Assembly: GCA_035509915.1 (NCBI GenBank)
Contig: DATKIB010000132.1
Span: forward strand, 1 to 15,297
Length of the DNA: 15,297 bases
Source of the DNA: Bog-564 sp035509915
GTDB taxonomy: Bacteria > Actinomycetota > Acidimicrobiia > Acidimicrobiales > UBA8190
Direction of reading: 5' to 3'
The notes beneath the pieces were generated by a model. It was not told the origin of the DNA. It ran no database searches and was given only the letters and a program-made list of their open reading frames with translations. Shown here piece by piece: positions 13,189 through 15,297 of the stretch. The translations under genes were made by a program, and so were the position numbers. The stretch's first letter is position 1, and every line of letters starts with the position of its first letter.

Positions 13189-14820
13189 ATGAGAAGCACC
13201 ATGCAGCATGGGCCCCTCCTGATCAGCGGCATCCTCCGCCACGGCCAGCAGGTGCACGGCGACAGCGAAGTCGTCACGGTCCAGGCGGACGGGTACCGGA
13301 AGGCGAGCTTCTCGGAGGTCGCCTCAAGGGCCGAGCGCCTTTCGAAGGCCCTCTCGAGGATCGGCGTGGGCAGGGGAGACCGCGTCGGGACCTTCGCTTG
13401 GAACGACCAGGAGCACCTCGAGGCGTACCTGGCGGTCCCCTCCATGGGGGCGGTCCTCCACACCTTGAACGTCAGGCTCTTCCCCGAGCAGCTGTCGTAC
13501 GTGGTCAACCACGCCGAGGACAAGGTCGTCATCGTGGACGGCTCGATCGCTCCGCTCTTCGCCAGGGTGCGCGACGAGTGCAAGACGGTCGAGACCGTCG
13601 TGATGGTGGGTGAAGGCGACACCTCGGGGCTTGGAGAGGTCGTCGCCTATGACGAGCTGCTCGCAGGAGAGGAACCGGGCTTCGAGTGGCCCGTGCTCGA
13701 CGAGACCGAGGCCGCGGCGATGTGCTACACGAGCGGCACCACGGGCAACCCGAAAGGCGTCGTCTACAGCCATCGCTCCACGGTGCTGCACTCGTTCGCC
13801 GGGATGTCCGCTAACTGCATCGGCGCTTCCGAACGCGACCGCGTGCTCGTCATCGTGCCGATGTTCCACGCCAACGCCTGGGGGATCCCCTACACAGGCT
13901 TCTTCGCCGGATCCGATCTCGTGATGCCCGAGCGCTTCCTCCAAGCAGAGCCCCTGTGCAGGGTGATCCATGAGCAGCGCCCGACGCTGTCGCTGGGCGT
14001 GCCGACGATCTGGAACGACGTGCTGCGCTACAGCCAGACCCACGACGTCAACCTGTCCTCGTTGAGGCTCGTGACGGCGGGCGGCTCTGCGGTGCCCAGG
14101 TCCCTGATGGAGGCCTACGACGAGCGCTTCGGGGTCCGGATGGTCCAGGGGTGGGGGATGACCGAGACCAGCCCTCTCTGCGCCATCGGCTTCCCCCCGA
14201 AGGGGGTTCCGGTGGAGGAGGAGATGGACTGGCGGGCGAAGACGGGCCGGGTGGTCGCAGGCGTGGAGCTGCGCGTGGTCGACGAAGAGGGGCGGGTGCT
14301 CCCCAACGACGGCGTGGCGGTGGGGGAGTTCGAGGTGCGAGGGCCCTGGATCACCGCCTCGTACTACGGCGACGAGAGTCGCGAGCGCTTCGACGGCGGC
14401 TGGCTTCGCACCGGCGACGTCGGCAGTCTCGACCGCAAGGGCTTCATGCAGATCTCCGACCGCACGAAGGACGTGATCAAGTCTGGAGGCGAGTGGATCT
14501 CGTCGGTGGAGCTCGAGAACGAGGTCATGGCGCACCCGGCGGTGTTCGAGGCGGCGGTGATCGGGGTGCCCGATCCCCGCTGGGACGAGCGCCCGCTCGT
14601 GGTGGTGGTGCCCGCGGAGGGCGAGAGCCCTAGTCCCTCCGAGATCCTGTCTTTCCTGTCCTCGAGGGTGGCTCGTTGGTGGCTCCCCGAGCGCTGGGCG
14701 TTCGTGGACGAGCTCCCGAAGACGTCGGTCGGCAAGTTCGACAAGAAGGTCCTGCGCGTGCGGGCCGCCGACGGCAGCCTGGAGGTCGAGCAGGCCGACC
14801 TTCCGGCCCACGACGGCTGA
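13189..14820 (+). CDS. Fatty acyl-CoA ligase, AMP-forming (FadD/AlkK type)
   Basis: It activates a medium- or long-chain fatty acid to acyl-AMP and then acyl-CoA. The 543-residue protein carries the ANL-superfamily core motifs in order. These are the P-loop-like YTSGTTGNPKGV (180-191), VPMFHANAWGIPY (223-235), the adenine-binding GWGMTETSP (321-329), GWLRTGDVG (404-412) with D410 for ribose contact, and DRTKDVIKSGGEWIS (424-438). The C-terminal catalytic lysine is K516 in PKTSVGKFDKK. The segment FAWNDQEHLEAYLAVPSMGAVLHTLNVRLFPEQL is diagnostic of the actinobacterial long-chain/AlkK-like branch. The N-terminus MRSTMQ fits that branch, supporting ATG-13189 over the next ATG four codons on; the ribosome-binding site is weak for both. 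The chain-length specificity cannot be read from the sequence. A small gene follows after 5 bp. Confidence 0.95.
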   Translation: MRSTMQHGPLLISGILRHGQQVHGDSEVVTVQADGYRKASFSEVASRAERLSKALSRIGVGRGDRVGTFAWNDQEHLEAYLAVPSMGAVLHTLNVRLFPEQLSYVVNHAEDKVVIVDGSIAPLFARVRDECKTVETVVMVGEGDTSGLGEVVAYDELLAGEEPGFEWPVLDETEAAAMCYTSGTTGNPKGVVYSHRSTVLHSFAGMSANCIGASERDRVLVIVPMFHANAWGIPYTGFFAGSDLVMPERFLQAEPLCRVIHEQRPTLSLGVPTIWNDVLRYSQTHDVNLSSLRLVTAGGSAVPRSLMEAYDERFGVRMVQGWGMTETSPLCAIGFPPKGVPVEEEMDWRAKTGRVVAGVELRVVDEEGRVLPNDGVAVGEFEVRGPWITASYYGDESRERFDGGWLRTGDVGSLDRKGFMQISDRTKDVIKSGGEWISSVELENEVMAHPAVFEAAVIGVPDPRWDERPLVVVVPAEGESPSPSEILSFLSSRVARWWLPERWAFVDELPKTSVGKFDKKVLRVRAADGSLEVEQADLPAHDG

Positions 14821-14825
14821 GGGCG

Positions 14826-15047
14826 GTGCCCGCCGAGGAGCTTGCGGAGCGTCTCTCGGCGATCGCCGAGGAGCTCGCCGACCTGGCTTACGACCGCCTG
14901 CGGGAGGCGGCGGCCGCCGTGGCGGACCGCGGTGGACCGGACCCCGCTCTCATGGCCGAGGAGCGAAGGCTGACCCGGGCCCGGCGAGCCGTGGAGAAGG
15001 CGGCGGACCTCCTCGGTGCGCCAAGGCCGGACGGCTCGCCCGCTTAG
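14826..15047 (+). CDS. Small helical protein of unknown function, coupled to the acyl-CoA ligase
   Basis: From GTG-14826 the product is 73 residues, acidic/basic and Ala/Leu-rich. It has two predicted helices: about 3-33 (AEELAERLSAIAEELADLAYDRL) and about 41-65 (ALMAEERRLTRARRAVEKAADLL), joined by a Gly-Pro turn. This is a helical-hairpin or short coiled-coil pattern, with no signal peptide and no cysteine. I do not recognise a named family. It starts 5 bp after the acyl-CoA ligase stop, with GAGGG just before the GTG, so it is probably translated with that gene. The frame is open further back into the ligase gene, but those residues are off-frame noise. Its TAG stop overlaps the TAA stop of the convergent next gene. 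Codon use and neat spacing favour a real gene. Confidence 0.62.
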   Translation: MPAEELAERLSAIAEELADLAYDRLREAAAAVADRGGPDPALMAEERRLTRARRAVEKAADLLGAPRPDGSPA

Positions 15048-15297
15048 ACCAAGGCATTGAGCGCGTCGATCAACTGGCGCAGACGTCCGTAGTGCATCCG
15101 GTCGAAACGAAGGGCCAAACGCGGCAACTCGAGGTGGTCGCCTCCCGAGCGCTCGGGCGAGAGCGGCTTGGTCGGCCGGATGCTCCCGCTCACGATGTCG
15201 GCAAAGCGCTGGTTGAGCTCCGAGAGCTGTGCTCGCGTGGGAAGCACCTGGAGGCGCAGGACGAGCAGGTCTCCTACCCACCGTAGCGAGTGGTAAT
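15044..15297 (-). CDS. C-terminal part of a LOG/TIGR00730-like protein (5' end outside the window)
   Basis: The minus-strand frame is open through the right edge and ends with TAA at 15046-15044. The 84 or so visible residues begin with YHSLRWVGDLLVLRL and continue PTRAQLSELNQRFADIV. They end LPRLALRFDRMHYGRLRQLIDALNALV. That ending, LPRL-x-x-RF-x-R-x-x-Y/F-GRLRQLID-x-LN, resembles what I remember of the C-terminus of the long form of LOG-family (TIGR00730, lysine-decarboxylase-like Rossmann) proteins in actinobacteria. The diagnostic PGGxGTxxE motif would lie outside the window, so the assignment is by tail similarity only. A GTG at 15247 is internal to the frame and is not taken as the start. 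The stop overlaps that of the convergent small gene by 2 bp (ttag). Confidence 0.6.
   Translation of the reverse strand, partial: YHSLRWVGDLLVLRLQVLPTRAQLSELNQRFADIVSGSIRPTKPLSPERSGGDHLELPRLALRFDRMHYGRLRQLIDALNALV

Noticed and set aside
13324..14811. 495-codon open frame on the minus strand inside the acyl-CoA ligase
   Set aside because: It is the shadow of a gene with complete ANL-superfamily motifs on the plus strand; the reverse product has no domain pattern.
1..15297. Mobile element, CRISPR array, toxin-antitoxin or defence island
   Set aside because: No transposase, integrase, phage gene, terminal inverted repeats, spaced direct repeats or defence-domain motifs were seen. Gene order and composition are uniform along the window.

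Overview
The window is GC-rich DNA with dense, short-spaced genes on both strands and frequent GTG or TTG starts. The protein set (a GT87-type membrane glycosyltransferase, a thiO-thiS-thiG-thiD block, gltB-gltD, an actinobacterial-type FadD, a phosphotriesterase-like hydrolase and a secreted transglycosylase) fits a high-GC actinobacterium, perhaps an Acidimicrobiia-like lineage. That placement is inferred from protein style and base composition; no rRNA or other marker gene is present. No tRNA, rRNA, CRISPR array, insertion sequence, integrase or phage gene was seen, so this reads as chromosomal housekeeping DNA.

Layout. 2-844 (+) is the C-terminal part of a polytopic GT87-like mannosyltransferase cut by the left edge. 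It converges on 876-1661 (-), a single-pass membrane protein of unknown function. 1662-1884 is a 223-bp intergenic stretch. It holds a good sigma70-type promoter pointing right (1691-1719) and a run of strong GC hairpins ending in an 11-bp stem (1829-1860). It may encode a small RNA, or be the leader of the 876-1661 gene, and it probably also contains the end of the thi operon. 1885-5147 (-) is a thiamin-thiazole operon transcribed leftward in the order thiO, thiS, thiG, thiD. Starting divergently 122 bp away, 5270-11340 (+) is gltB-gltD, both subunits of NADPH glutamate synthase. Convergent to gltD, and transcribed leftward from about 13.07 kb, is a two-gene unit: a secreted lytic-transglycosylase-like protein (12348-12914) followed by a phosphotriesterase-family metallohydrolase (11352-12326). 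13189-15047 (+) is an acyl-CoA ligase followed after 5 bp by a 73-residue helical protein. The last gene (15044-15297, -) is the C-terminus of a LOG/TIGR00730-like protein cut by the right edge; its stop codon overlaps that of the small protein.

How the parts work together. ThiO oxidises glycine to the imine needed for the thiazole ring, ThiS supplies sulfur as a thiocarboxylate, ThiG closes the ring on deoxyxylulose phosphate, and ThiD makes the pyrimidine partner (HMP-PP). thiC, thiE and thiF are not in the window. GltB and GltD together convert glutamine plus 2-oxoglutarate to two glutamates using NADPH, the main nitrogen-assimilation step. The acyl-CoA ligase activates fatty acids. The wall hydrolase and metallohydrolase share an operon without an obvious biochemical link.

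The window does not contain a recognisable new defence or mobile system. The most promising unexplained element is the promoter plus structured stretch at 1691-1860. After that come the unknown membrane-anchored protein beside it, and the small helical protein coupled to the acyl-CoA ligase.
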